This document shows positions 33,320 through 45,616 of a stretch of 64,000 nt of DNA, piece after piece. Location: contig NC_089222.1 of the NCBI RefSeq assembly GCF_963924675.1, positions 7,632,501 through 7,696,500 of the forward strand, written 5' to 3'. The translations under genes and the position numbers were made by a program. The stretch is from Phocoena phocoena (lineage: Eukaryota; Chordata; Mammalia; Artiodactyla; Phocoenidae). Under the pieces are notes generated by a model. It saw only the letters and a program-made list of their open reading frames with translations, was not told the DNA's origin and did not search any database. Every line of letters begins with the position of its first letter. The stretch's first letter is position 1.

Positions 33320-34200
33320 CCCTTTAACATTTCTTATAAAACTGGTTTGGTGGTGCTGAACTGTTTTTGCTTTTGCTTGTCTGAAATTTTGACGTTCCCA
33401 ACAAATCTGAATGAAAGCCTTGTCAGGTAGAGTGTTCTTGGTTGTAAGTTTTTCCCTTTCGTCACTTTAACTATATTGTGCCACTCTTTTCTGACCTTCA
33501 GAGTTTCTGCTAAAATGTCAGCTGATGGCTTTATGAGGGTTCCCTTGTACATAATGTGATGTTTTTACCTTGCTGCTTTTAATATTCTCTCTTTATCTTT
33601 TATTTTTGCCATTTTAATTACAATATGTCTTACTGGGGGTCTCATTGGGTTGATCCTCTGTGACTTTATGTGCTTCCTGAAACTGGATGTCTGTTTCTTT
33701 TCCCAGGTTAGGGAAGTTTTCAGCTATTATGTCTTCAAATATGTTCTTTGCCTCATTCTCTCTCTCTTCTCTTTCTGGGACCCCTATAACGTGAATGCTA
33801 GTACACTCGATGTTTCAAAGGTCTCTAAAATTGTCCTCATTTATTTTCATTCTTTTTTCTCTGTTTTACTTCATTGATTTTCACTACTCTGTCTTCTAGC
33901 TCATTGATCCATTCTTCTGTATCATTTAGTCTACTGTTGATTCCTTCTAGTGTAATTTTCATTTTAGTTATTGTATTCTTCATCTCTGTTTGATTCGTCT
34001 TTATATTTCCTTTGTTATAAAAGTCTAACTTTTCATTCTGTTCATCCAATCTTTTCCCAAGTTCTTTCATCATCTTTATGATCATTATCTTGAACTCTTT
34101 ATTGGGTAGATTACCTATCTCCAATCCACTTAGTTCTTCTTTTAGGATTTTACCTTGCTCTTTGTTTGGAACATATTCCTCTGTTGCCTCATTTTGCCTG
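33320..34200 (-). pseudogene. L1 ORF1 remnants
   Basis: Two readable segments. 33837-34124 is the coiled-coil N-terminal half (FKIMIIKMMKELGKRLDEQ, LEGINSRLNDTEEWINELED). 33334-33552 is the C-terminal domain (DILAETLKVRKEWHNIVKV, KNLQPRTLYLTRLSFRFVG), matching the LxAETLxxRREW and LQPRxLYPARLSF landmarks of L1 ORF1p. The frame between them is broken. Confidence 0.8.
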
Positions 34201-35505
34201 ATTTGCTGGTTTTATTTCTATGCATTTGGTAGGTTGGTTCAGTTCCCCAACCTTAGAGAAGTGGCCTTTTGTAGGAGATGTCCTATGAGTTTCAGTAGTG
34301 CACTCCCCTCTGGTCACCAGTTCTATATACTCTAGGGGTGCACCCTATGTGGGTTGACTGGGTCTTTTTGTGTGATGGGTTGACTATTGTGGGCAGTCTT
34401 TTAGATGTGGTTGGTTGCCAGGCTCCGCCTGTGCAGAGGCTGCTGGCTGCTAGTGGGTGGGGCCAGGTCACAAGACATCTGGTTGTGAAGCCCTGGGGGA
34501 TGCCAGATCTAGTGCTGGCTCACTGGTAGGTGGAGCCTGGTTCCAGCTTGGGATCCTGAATCAGGTGTTGGCCTGTTGGTGGTGAATCCAGTTCCTGACA
34601 CAGCTGGTTGCAGGATCTGGGGTGTCCCAAAGCTGGTGTCAGCCCACTGGCGAATGGGGTTGGATGCTAGAGCTGCTGGCTGAGGAGTCCAAGATGTCTC
34701 TCAGTTGGTGTTGGCCTACTGGTGGGCAGGTTTGAGGCCTACTCTCTCTGGCTGCAGGACCCAGGGACTCCCACAGTTTGTGTGTCAGCCCACTGGTAGG
34801 CAGGGCTGAGACACAGGAGGTTCTGGGGCAGGTCCCTGTGCACTGGTGGTGAGTCTGGTCTTGGAGTTAGTGCTGACCAACTGGTAGTGGAGCTGGGTCC
34901 TGGGGTCTCTGGTTTCTGGGCCCAGGGGTGTCCCCAGGCTTACTGCCAGTGTACTGGTGTGCACAGCCAAGTTCTAGGCCCTGTGGTGGACAGGGTCTTA
35001 TCCTGTGGTGGCTGTGGTTTAAGGGGAGTCTTAATGCAGCCAGCCTGCTGGTTAATGGGAATGTATACCTACTCAGCTACTTCCTTGGCCTGAGGTGTCC
35101 CAGTACTGGTGCTGACAGTCTGGTGGTTGGGGTTGAGTTCTGACACTAAGAAGCTGGAAGGAGCATTCCACAATGGCACCTGCTAGCTCCAGTGTCCACA
35201 TGGTAGAACAAGCTCCACAAATGCCTGCTGCCTGTGTCTGTGCTCCCAGGGTGAGCTCTGTTTGCCTCCTGCCTCTCTGGGAGGCTAAGATCAGCAGGTG
35301 GATCTGACCCAGGCTCCTGTCAATTTACTGCTTCTGCCCTGGGTTCTGGAGTGTGTGAGATTTTGTGTGTGCCTTTTGAGAGTGGAGTCTCTGTTTCCCA
35401 CAGCACTCTGGGTCTTCTGAAATTAAGTTCTGTAGCCCTTCAGTGCCAAACATTCTGGGGGCTTGTCTTCCTGGTACAGGATCCCCTGGTTGGGGAGCCC
35501 AACAT

Positions 35506-35551
35506 GGGGTTCAGACCCCTTGCTCCTTGGGGTTCAGACCCCTTGCTCCTT
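35506..35551. repeat. 23-bp perfect tandem duplication
   Basis: Two exact copies of a 23-bp unit starting GGGGTTCAGACCCCTTGC, at 35506-35528 and 35529-35551, in the 5'UTR of the L1M. Confidence 0.95.
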
Positions 35552-35689
35552 GGGGAGAACCTCTGTAATTGTAATCATCCTCCCATTTGTGAGTTGCCTG
35601 CCTGGGGGTATGGGTCTTGACTATACTGCATCTTGCCCCTACTACCCACCTCATTGTGGCTCCTTTTTATTTAAATTTTTTTAACCACA

Positions 35690-36720
35690 AAAATGGACAA
35701 GATGGTCAAGACTAAGTCAACAAAGGAAATTTATAAGACAATGTCATTTCTGAAGATAGATGGAAAACCTCAAACTAATGATAAGCAAATGAATTAAGCA
35801 ATAATAAACATTAATAATAGCAATACATAATATATATGCATATATAATGTAATAATAAAATTTACAGAGTTTAAATTAGTATATCTATCAATGTAATCAC
35901 TTTTAATGTATTAAAGTAGATAAAGCTTCTCATTGCCCTAATAGATACTGTGAAATCTTTAAATAAACTAGAATAGCAGCATGGTTTTGGTAAATAAATA
36001 GCAAGTAGATGAATAGACCAAGATAAAGAGTACACATAAAAAGAAAACTGATGTGTCTATGGAGAACTTGGTATATAATAAATGCCATTATAAGTCAGTG
36101 GGGAAAAACAGCCTATTCCATAAATGATATTGGGACAATGTTACCCATGTGAGGAGTATTCAAATCTCTGCCTCATACTGTAATTTCCAGAGAGATTAGA
36201 GACCATCTGGAGATCCATCAGAAGAAATTGGAGGTGAATACATTGTTACTTTATGTTGCAAATATTTTCTTAAACAAGGTTTTAAAAAAAAAACTAGTAA
36301 ATAATAAAGTTAAAAATAGGGGAAAGAAAGACAAGTTTCACTACATAAAGTCTGAAATTCCTAAATGATAAAACAAACAGTAAAGTTATAAGGCAAATGA
36401 TGGTTTGTGTAACCTATTGGGAAAATTATGGTAGATGGACACTATGAAGCACATGTGACACCAGGTAGCTGAACACAGAGTAACATGAATGGATCTGAGA
36501 AATATATTCCTGAGTGAAAAAGATGAGAAACAGAATGATATGTGTAACTCATCTCTATCAGTTCAACTGGGAAAACTGAAAATAGACTCATCTACGTGGC
36601 AGAATCTCTCAAATGCTCAGGAACTGGTAATGTGTACTTCTGGAGGTGGTGGTTGCTAAAATAAAGATTGGCTGCAAGTTCTTTAAGAGATAATTTGTTC
36701 CACATATCACCTCTTCTTCA
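35690..36720 (+). mobile_element. Ancient L1M ORF2 relic, plus strand
   Basis: Sense-strand L1M remains: CAGCATGGTTTTGGTAAATA, ATGAATAGACCAAGATAAAG, CATTATAAGTCAGTGGGGAA, CATAAATGATATTGGGACAA, and TTTCACTACATAAAGTCTG. These follow the order of the region of ORF2 that encodes the segment after the reverse transcriptase. No open frame survives. Confidence 0.65.
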
Positions 36721-37212
36721 GCAGCCAAGCCACAGAGTATGATCCCATACTCTGACAAAAATAGCAAGCTTAGTCTCTGGAGAAGATAAAATCAGAGGGT
36801 GGCTGAGCTAGAAGACACTATAATAGTGTTAAGGTGACCTATCATATTGAAAACAGAGGCATTAGTAAATATGTCAATAAGCAACGCTTCCTAGAGCCTT
36901 CCCTCACTCAGCTCCTGGAGCGCTGGAGAGCAGGCCTTATGATACTCTGGCTAAGAGCCAGGAGTTCTCTTTTCTGCAGAGTCTGGGCATCCCAAGAGGA
37001 AAGACCAAAAGATGTTGCCCTTGGAGACTGCACCACATAAGAGCCAGAGCAGGCTCAAGGTTGGCAAGCCCCTGCTCTCAGCGAACTAGGGGTTTACAAT
37101 TGCCTTTTTCACTGGCACATCCTCAAATACACAATTTCTGAGACATTTTTTTTAACATGGAAGATCCAAGCAAGCAAGTAGCCAGAGACTGTTCAGCTTA
37201 AGGAAAACTTAA

Positions 37213-37261
<49 letters not shown>

Positions 37262-37350
37262 TGTAATTTTATGTGTTGAGAGAGGTATTTTAACCATGAA
37301 ACAGACAAGCTGCCATATGTTTTTAAAAATGCGGAGGGCAAATATCTGTT
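36721..37350. other. Unassigned sequence with (GT)n
   Basis: Contains a 44-bp (GT)n at 37217-37260. The small frame at 36834-37040 has no recognisable domain. Confidence 0.45.
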
Positions 37351-37960
37351 AGATATTAAAATATGATAAAATATATAAACTCAAAAGAAAGTTTGGAAAA
37401 TAAAATGAGGAACTGTCAAGAAAGGAAAGCAAAAAGTACAAAGATGGAATATAGAGGAGAAACAACAAGAAAACTGGTAAATATCCAATCAGTAAGAGTT
37501 CTAGAAATTGAGAACATTGAAAACCAAACGGGAAGTAAAAATAAAACAAATCACAAACAATCAGGTATCAAAATGCCTTGTAATTCTCAACAGCAACAAT
37601 GAAAGCTCAAAGACAGTGAGGTAATGCCTTCCAATTACTGAAGAAAACTAGTTTTCCAACAGGAAATCTGTACTCTACAAAATTTTCAAATGTCAATACA
37701 AATAAGATATTTTCAGTTCTCAAGTTTTCTAAAATGTTTCCTTCCATTCACCATTTCTTAAGAAGCCAGTGTGCTCAAGGAAAATGAAAGAATAAGGCAA
37801 GAAATGGGAAGGAACTAGGAAAAGGAAGTTTCAACAGGGTAGCAAAGCAAAAGAAATCCCCCAGGATGCTAGCTAATTGCCTGACACAGGGAAGAGTCAT
37901 TCGATATCAAAGTAGGTCAAAAGACTGTAGTAAAGATTTCTCAAAAAATGAGTTTGATAA
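37350..37960 (+). mobile_element. L1ME-like 3'UTR relic
   Basis: Blocks TAATTCTCAACAGCAACAAT, GAAAGCTCAAAGACAGTGAG, TAATGCCTTCCAATTACTGAA, CAAGTTTTCTAAAATGTTTCC and AAGAAGCCAGTGTGCTCAAGG match in order the 3' segment of old L1ME-type elements as I know them. No intact frame. The A-rich frame at 37363-37602 is incidental. Confidence 0.55.
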
Positions 37961-38499
37961 AATTCCTGATGCAGCTAAAGTCTTACTATCTAGACAACTT
38001 TTGGAGAGTGTAAATTGAATTAATGCTAAGTATGGAAATTTAAAATCAGTGAAAAAAGAAACCAGTATTTAATTTTATGCAGCAAAAGAAAGTGTACAGG
38101 GAAAAAAAGGTTTTGTATTATTACATGATTCACCCTTTAAAAAGTGCTTACAGAATAATAAGAAATGCAAGCGCTGAATATGGATGTATTCAAAATTACT
38201 ACATTGGGAGAATGGAAAAATGTGAAAGATTTAAGTGTGACATGGGAGTGAAGTTGGGGGAAAGGAGAACTAAATCCTCATTACTGTAAGAGGTTAATTC
38301 AAACATGTTGTTTAAGTATATGAAAGTAAATACCAAAATAAATGGTCAAGGACTTGGATGCGGTTGCTGGCAGGGAGGGAACCACGGGGAAAGGAAAGCA
38401 GAAGTTTGACTTCCTTAAAGATTACACACAAGGATATGTGTAACCCTCCTTATATAGCCCTTTATGATTATGTATAGTTCAATAAAATGCTTAAAATAA

Positions 38500-39330
38500 G
38501 AGTAAAGAAAAGTTGGTCTAACCTCATTTGTAAGGAGAGAAATGGCAATTAAAATAAGATACTATTCTAGCAATCAGATTTTCAGAGTGAAAAATCTTTG
38601 AAATTATCAAGTGCTGGTGAAGATTCATGGAAACATACATTCTCATAAACTGCTGTTGAAGGGATAAATACAGGCACATCGGAGAGCATTTGGTGATAGT
38701 AAAACAAAACTGAAGGGCTTCGCTGGTGGTGCAGTGGTTAAGAATCTGCCTGACAATGCAGGGGACATGGGTTCAAGCTCTGGTCCGGGAAGATCCCACA
38801 TGCTGTGGAGCAACAAAGCCCGTATGCCACAACTACTGAGCCTGCGCTCTAGAGCCCCCGAGCCACAACTATCGAGCTCGTGTGCCACAGCTACTGAAGC
38901 CTGCTCACCTAGAGCCCATGCTCTGCAACAAGAGAAGCCACCACAGTGAAAAGCCCACACACCACAGTGAAGAGTAGCCCTCACTCGCCACAACTAGAGA
39001 AAGCTCGCGTGCAACAGCAAAGAGCCAACGCAGCCAAAATAATAATAATAATAATAAATAAAATAAATTTTTAAAAAACCTGAAAATCTATTACTCTAAC
39101 ATTTAATACAGCAATTCTACTTTTAAGTATATATAAATATCTAAAATACTTTTCAGTATTTACTCCAACAAAATCGTTAGGACAAATATACAAGAAGACG
39201 TTTGTTGCAGTATTTTCCATAAAAGAGAAAAAGGATAAACAATTTAAATATTTGTCAGTAGGGAAATATTCAACAGATAAGTAGAATATAGCATGTCGAT
39301 ATTATGGAATAATCTGTCAAGGACAAAATT
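38500..39330 (+). mobile_element. Ancient L1M relic split by a SINE
   Basis: The left part, 38500-38714, has AATGGCAATTAAAATAAGAT, GGTGAAGATTCATGGAAAC and TTCTCATAAACTGCTGTTG. The right part, 39077-39330, has TTGCAGTATTTTCCATAAA and ATATTTGTCAGTAGGGAAAT. Together they follow the C-terminal ORF2/3'UTR order of an old L1M, interrupted by the CHR SINE. Confidence 0.7.
38715..39076 (+). mobile_element. CHR-type SINE (extended long form)
   Basis: Starts GGGCTTCGCTGGTGGTGCAG, with B-box-like GGTTCAAGCTC. It has two related GAGCCACAACTATCGAGC / GTGCCACAGCTACTGAAGCC modules, so the body is longer than at 14664, and ends in (AAT)n and an A-rich tail. Flanking AAAACTGAA (38706-38714) and AAAACCTGAA resemble a short, degraded duplication. 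Confidence 0.9.
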
Positions 39331-40289
39331 AGATTGCTACAGAGAGAAGGCTTTCAAACTTTTAAATTGTGATTTACAGTAAGAAACACATTTTACATCA
39401 TGACCTCTGACACACACATACACTTTTAAACAAATGCGTCTTTATATTTTCCATTCTATATTATTCTATTCTAATTTACTTGTTTCTCTTTAATAAAAAT
39501 AGTGTTGGTATGACTCACCAAACTGATTTCTTAATAGAATTGAGAACAGGTTTAAAGATGATCCAGGTCAAAATATACACTGAGGTAGCCACTAGTCACC
39601 TAAGGTTATTGAATCCTTGAAATGTCAGTTAACCTAACATTTCAGCTAATCTGTTTGAGATGTGCTGTAAATGTAAAATATTCATCAAATTTCAAAGACG
39701 TCATTTAAAAAAGAGAGAGATATAAAATATCTCAATTATTTTATATTGATTATAGGCTGAACTATTTTAGCTATATTGAGTTAAATAAAATATATTAATA
39801 CATTTTATTCACCTATTTCTTTTTACTTCTTTAACATGCCTATTAGAAAATGTTAAATTATATATATGGCTTGCATTATCTTTCTATTGGACAATGAGGG
39901 TCTGGGGTGATATGGATACTGTCTCCCCAGTTTCCTTTGCATTATATGATTGTAAATTTACCAACTTTAGTAGCCACAAAGGAATAAAATATTTAGACTT
40001 ACAGTCCAGAAACATGGAACTAGAAAATGCTCCCCAAGCTACATTCTGATCATTTGGTTTCCCATAAAATTGCCCCCAGGGAAAGAATGTCCTGATTAGA
40101 GTGACATGAATTTTTAGTTTGCCTGAACATTTCTGGTTTTGATTCTAAATCACTTAAATAAATTTTTTTGGTCAGTTCTTTGTGAGATTTGTTAGCATGA
40201 GTCATCATCTCTGAATTAACTCTAAGACAGACTTTATGGGCTTGTGGAGCTCACGTCAAGAACATGGGTCACAGTAAAATCATCAAAAA
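39331..40289. other. Unassigned AT-rich sequence
   Basis: No gene or repeat recognised. Confidence 0.35.
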
Positions 40290-40475
40290 CTAACTCTCAA
40301 GCTTTAACATGTATAAAAATTACCTGAAGGGCTTGCTGAAACAGATTTCTAGGCCCAATTTCCAGAATGTCTGATTCAGTAGGTCTGGGGTAGGGCCTGA
40401 GAACTTGTGTTTCTAATAAAATATTCAAGTGATCATTTTCGTCCAATCAATACATGTTAAGAACTACTGATCAAG
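40290..40475 (+). mobile_element. MER5A-like hAT (Charlie) element
   Basis: Non-autonomous hAT DNA transposon. It shows AAATTACCTGAAGGGCTTGC, AACAGATTTCTAGGCCCAAT, GTCTGATTCAGTAGGTCTGG, GGTAGGGCCTGAGAACTTG and TTTCTAATAAAATATTCAAG, in MER5A order. Confidence 0.85.
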
Positions 40476-41383
40476 GTAAATGTCATTTTTTAAGAGGGAC
40501 TACGTGGCCAGTCAACCTTACTCACATGTTGACACCTCTGCAGTATAGTATATCTTATTTAAATTTCTGTATCACTAATTTCTGTGAGTTTTTGTTTGCT
40601 TTTTTTTTTTTCTGAGTCATTTAAAATCACCAGGACTAATTTTCCTCACAAAATGTGGGATTTCTTCTATATGCAAAAAGTTGTCTCTCCCAAAGATCCA
40701 TTTTCCTTTTCCTCTTCAGTAAAAGAAACCCATTTCAACTGGGTACATTGCCAATAGTAGTACTAGTCTCTCTTGCCTGACCCCAGACCTACTGAATCAC
40801 AGGCAAACAGAAATGTTGCATGGGACCCCCAGGCAGGCACATACAGCTGGCGAGCGACTTTCTTTTTGTTTCTCTGACATTTTTTTTTTTTTTTTAATCA
40901 TGAAGTGATTTGGAGGATTGAAGCCATGCACAGGAATGGTACAGAAAAATAGACATCTGCTGTCTGAACATGCTATAGAGACAAAGCTCATCCCTGGAAT
41001 GCACCTCTTCAGATTTACCTTACATTAGAGAGAAAAGCGTCTCAATCTAATCTAATTTAAATTATTGTTTTTCCTCCTTTAGGCAGCTAAACCAATTCAG
41101 GGAAACATGCTATGAACAGGTCAGCCAATGCTTTCAAATACAATTCTCCTATTACAGAATGTCCATTAAACCTGATAACATTGATAATACTAATTTTTTC
41201 CTACTGATTAAAGGTGTTCTTGATGACATTATGTATTCACTTGTGTTTCCAGAGTTTTTAGACATCCTCTATTTTACGAGGCATTCCCAATACACTTTGT
41301 GTGCTTTGGCTACAGAGGAAAGTGAGCCAAAAAATGTGGGCGTTTAACCCAGCTGAATTAAGATCCGGGAAAGGGCTGAATTT
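40476..41383. other. Unassigned sequence
   Basis: Contains T-tracts at 40600-40611 and 40881-40896. No gene recognised. Confidence 0.35.
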
Positions 41384-41392
41384 CTGCACAGA
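41384..41392. repeat. Probable target-site duplication, left copy
   Basis: CTGCACAGA, identical to 48673-48681. It is followed by the T-rich tail equivalent TTCTATTTTTTTTCTT of the L1. Confidence 0.7.
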
Positions 41393-41789
41393 TTCTATTT
41401 TTTTTCTTAATCATCTTTATTGGAGTATAACTGCTTTACAGTGGTGTGTTGGTTTCTGCTGTCTAAAAATGTGAATCAGCTATATATACACATATATCTC
41501 CATATCACCACCCTCTTGCGTATCCCTTCCACCCTCCCTACCCCACCCCTTTAGGTGGCCACAAAGCACTGAGATGATCTCCCTGTGCTATGTGGCTGCT
41601 TTCCACTAGCTATTTATTTTACATTTGGTAGTATATATATGTCCATACAACTCTCTCACTTTGTCCCAGCTTACCTTTCCCCCTCCCTGTGTCCTCAAGT
41701 ACATTCTCTACTTCTGCGTCTTTATTCCTGCCCTGCCCCTAGGTACCGCTGAACTTTTTTTTTTTTTTTAAGATTCCATATATATGTGT

Positions 41790-44700
41790 TAGCATACAGT
41801 ATTTGTTTTTCTCTTTCTGACTTACTTCACTCTGTATGACAGACCCTCGGTCCATCCACCTCACTACAAATAACTGAATTTCGTTTCTTTTCATGGCTGA
41901 GTAATATCCCATGTAAATATGTGCCACATCTTCTTTATCCATTCATCTGTCACTTAGGTTGGACACTTAGGTTGCTTCCTGTCCTGGCTATTGTAAATAG
42001 AGCTGCAATGAAAATTGTGGTACATGACTCTTTTTGAATTATGGTTTTCTCAGGGTATATGCCCAGTAGTTGGATCGCTGGGTCATATGGTAGTTCTATT
42101 TGTAGTTTTTTAAAGAACCTCCATAATGTTCTCCATAGGGCAGTGTCAGTTTACCTTCCCACAAACAGTGCAGGAGGGTTCCCTTTTCTCCACACCCTCT
42201 ACAGCATTGTTTGTGGATTTTTTGATGATGGCCATTCTGACAGGTGTGAGGTGATACCTCATTGTAGTTTTGATTTGCATTTCTCTAATGATTAGTGATG
42301 TTGAGCATCCTTTCATGTGTATCTTGGCAATCTGTATATCTTAATTGGAGAAATGTCTTTTTAGGTCCTCCACCCACTTTTGGATTGGGTTGTTTGTTTT
42401 TTGATATTGAGCTGCATGAGTTGCTTGAGAATTTTGTAGATTAATCCTTTGTCAGTTGTTTCATTTGCAAACATTTTCTCCCATTCTGAGGGTTGTCTTT
42501 CCTTCTTGTTTATGGTTTCCTTTGCTGTGCAAAAGCTTTGAAGTTTCATTAGGTCCCATTTGTTTATTTTTTATTTTCTTTCCATTTCTCAAGGAAGTGG
42601 GTCAAAAAGGATCTTGCTGTGATTTATGTCATAGATTGTTCTGCCTATATTTTCCTGTAAGAGTTTTAAAGTGTCTGGCCTTACATTTAGGTGTTTAATC
42701 CCGTTTGAGCTTATTTTTGTGTATGGTGTTAGGGAGTGTTCTAATTTCATTCTTTTCCATGTAACTGTCCAGTTTTCCCAGCACCACTTATTGAAGAGGT
42801 TGTCTTTTCTCCATTGTATATTCTTGCCTCCTTTATGAAAAATAAGGTGACCATATGTGCATGGTTTTACCTCTGAACTTTCTATCCTGTTCCACTGATC
42901 TATATTTCCGTTTTTGTGCCAGTACCATATTGTCTTGATTACTGTAGCTTTGTAGTATAGTCTGAAACCCAGGAACCTGATTCCTCCAGCTCCATTTTCC
43001 TTTCTCAAGATTGCTTTGGCTATTCGGAGCCTTTTGTGTTTCCATACAAATTGTAAAATTTTTTCTTCTATTTCGGTGAAAAATGTCATTGATAGTTTGA
43101 TAGTGATTGCTTTTAATCTGTAGATTGCTTTGGTTACTATACTCATTTTCACAATGTTGATTCTTCCAATCCAGAAACATGGTATATCTCCCCATCTGTT
43201 TGTATCATCTTTAATTTCTTTCATCAGTATCTTATAGTTTGCTGCATACAGGTCTTTTGTCTCCTTAGGCAGGTTTATTCCTAGGTATTTTATTATTTTG
43301 TTGCAATGGTAAATGGGAGTGTTTCCTTAATTTCTCTTTCAGATTTTTCATTATTAGTGTATAGGAATACAAAAGATTTCTGTGCATTCATTTTGTATCC
43401 TTCTACGTTACCAAATTCATTGATGAACTCTAGTAGTTTTCTGGTAGTGTCTTTCGGATTCTCTATGTATGGTATCATGTCATCTGTGAACAGTGACTGC
43501 TTTACTTCTTCTGTTCCAATTTGGATTCTTTTTATTTCTTTTTTTCTCTGATTGCTGTGGCTAAAACTACCAAAACTATGTTGAATAATAGAGGTGAGAG
43601 TCAGCATCCTTCTCTTGGTCCTGATCTTAGAGGAAATGATTTCACTTTTTCACCACTGAGAATGATGTAAGCTGTGGGTTTGTCATATATGGCCTTTATA
43701 ATGTTGAGGTAAGTTTCCTCTATGCCTACATTCTGGAGGGCTTTTATTCTAAATGGGTGTTGAATTTTGTCAAAAGCTTTTTCGGCATATATTGAGATGA
43801 TCATATGGTTTTTCTCCTTCAATTTGTTATGGTATATCACATTGACTGATTTGTGTATATTGAAGAAGCCTTGCATTCCTGGATAAACCCCACTGATCAT
43901 GTACTGTTGCATTTTGTTTGCTAGTATTTTGTTGAGAATTTTTGCATCTATGTTCATCAGTGATATTGGCCTGTAGTTTTCTCTTTTTGTGATATCTTTG
44001 TCTGGTTTTGGTATCAAGGTGATGTATGACCTCAGAGAATGCATTTGGGAGGGTTCCTCCCTCTGCTATATTTTGGAAGAGTTTGAGAAGAATAGGTATT
44101 TACTCTTCTCTAAATGTTTGATAGAATTTTCCTGTGAAGCCATCTGGTCCTGGGGTTTTGTTTGTTGGAAGATTTTTAATCACAGTGTCAATTTCAGTTC
44201 TTGTGATTGGTCTGTTTATATTTTCTATTTTTTCCTGGTTCAGTCTCAGAAGATTGTGCTTTTTGAAGAATTTGTCCATTTCTTCCAGTTGTCCATTTTA
44301 TTAGCATGTAGTTGCTTGTAGTAATCTCACATGATCCTTTGTATTTCTGCAGTGACAGTTGTTACTTCTCCTTTTTCACTTCTAATTCTATTGATTTGCG
44401 TCTTCTCCCTTTTTTCTTCATGATTTAGTTAATGATTTATCAATTTTGTTTATTTTCTCAAAGAACCAGATTTTAATTTTATTGATCTTTGTTATCATTT
44501 CCTTCATTTATTTTTCATTTATTTCTGATCTGATCTTTATGATTTCTTTCCTTCTGCTAACTTTGGGGCTTTTTTTCCTCCTTTCTCTAATTGCTTTAGG
44601 TGTTTGCTTAGGTTGTATATTTGAGATGTTTCTTGTTTCTTGATGTAGGATTGTATTGCTATAAACTTTCTTCTTTGAACTGCTTTTGCTGCATCCCATA

Positions 44701-45590
44701 GGTTTTGGGGCGTTGTGTTTTCATTGTCATTTGTTTCGAGGTATTTTTTTATTTCCTCTCTGATTTCTTCAGTGATCTCTTGGTTATTAAGTAGTGTATT
44801 GTTTAGTCTCCATGTGTTTGTATTTTTTACAGATCTTTTCCTGTAATTGATATCTAGTCTCATAGCGTTGTGGTCGGAAAAGGTACTTGATATGATTTCA
44901 CTTTTCTTAAATTTACCAAGGCTTGATTTGTGACCCAAGATATGATCTATCCTGGAAAATGTTCCATGAGCACTTGAGAAAAATGTGTATTCTGTTGTTT
45001 TTGTATGGAATGTCCTATAAATATCAATTAAGTCCATCTTGTTTAATGTATCATTTAAAGCTTGTGTTTCCTTATTTATTTTCATTTTGGATGATCTGTC
45101 CATTGGTGAAAGTGGGGTGTTAAAGTCCCCTACTATGACTGTGTTACTGTCGATTTCCCCTTTTATGGCTGTTCGCATTTGCCTTCTGTATTGAGGTGCT
45201 CCTATTTTGGGTGCATAAATATTTACAATTGTTATATTTTCTTCTTGTATTACTCCCTAGATCATTCGGTAGTGTCCCTCTTTGTCTCTTTTAAGAGTCT
45301 TTATTTTAAATTCTATTTTGTCTGATATGAGAATTGCTACTCCAGCTGTCTTTTGATTTTCATTTGCATGGAATATCTTTTTCCATCCCCTTACTTTCAG
45401 TCTGTATGTGTCCCTAGGTCTGAATTAGGTCTCTTGTAGACAGCATATATACGGGTCTTGTGTTCATATCCATTCAGCCAGTCTATGTCTTTTGGTTGGA
45501 GCATTTAATCCATTTGCATTTAAGGTAGTTATTGATATGTTTGTTCCTCTTACCATTTTCTCAATTGTCTTGGGTTTGTTATTGTAGGTC
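41790..45590 (-). pseudogene. L1 ORF2 (endonuclease and reverse transcriptase), inactive
   Basis: Three long open segments survive. 45178-44537 is endonuclease, with GDFN at 45119-45130, FSRIDHILGHK and SDH. 44044-43601 is the N-terminal reverse transcriptase, with [10 protein letters not shown] and [18 protein letters not shown]. 43224-42589 is the region after the reverse transcriptase ([19 protein letters not shown]). In motif A the codon at 43787-43789 reads Tyr, giving IYAEKAFDK where the catalytic Asp (IDAEKAFD) is expected. Motif C reads FTDD at 43479-43490 instead of F/YADD. In the C-terminal Cys-rich domain, the codon that should be the last Cys reads Gly (42153-42155). Frameshifts separate the segments. 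Limits approximate. Confidence 0.9.
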
Positions 45591-45616
45591 CTTTCCTTCT
45601 CTTGTGTTTCCTGCCT

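Larger units (their letters stand above)
30960..35668 (-). mobile_element. Decayed L1M, minus strand, internally deleted
   Basis: Antisense L1M. The 3'UTR spans 30975-31700 and has two related blocks (TTTATTGAGATACAATTGAC and TTGAAGTATAAATGATCTAC). The C-terminal ORF2 region runs to about 31955. There the sequence jumps directly to reverse-transcriptase sequence (GATCCTTTTAATGTATTG), skipping about 1.8 kb relative to the L1 at 12957-19495. ORF2 runs on to about 33010, ORF1 spans about 33320-34200, and a GC-rich 5'UTR continues to about 35668. The endonuclease N-terminus is largely missing around 33010-33060. No target-site duplication found. Confidence 0.88.
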
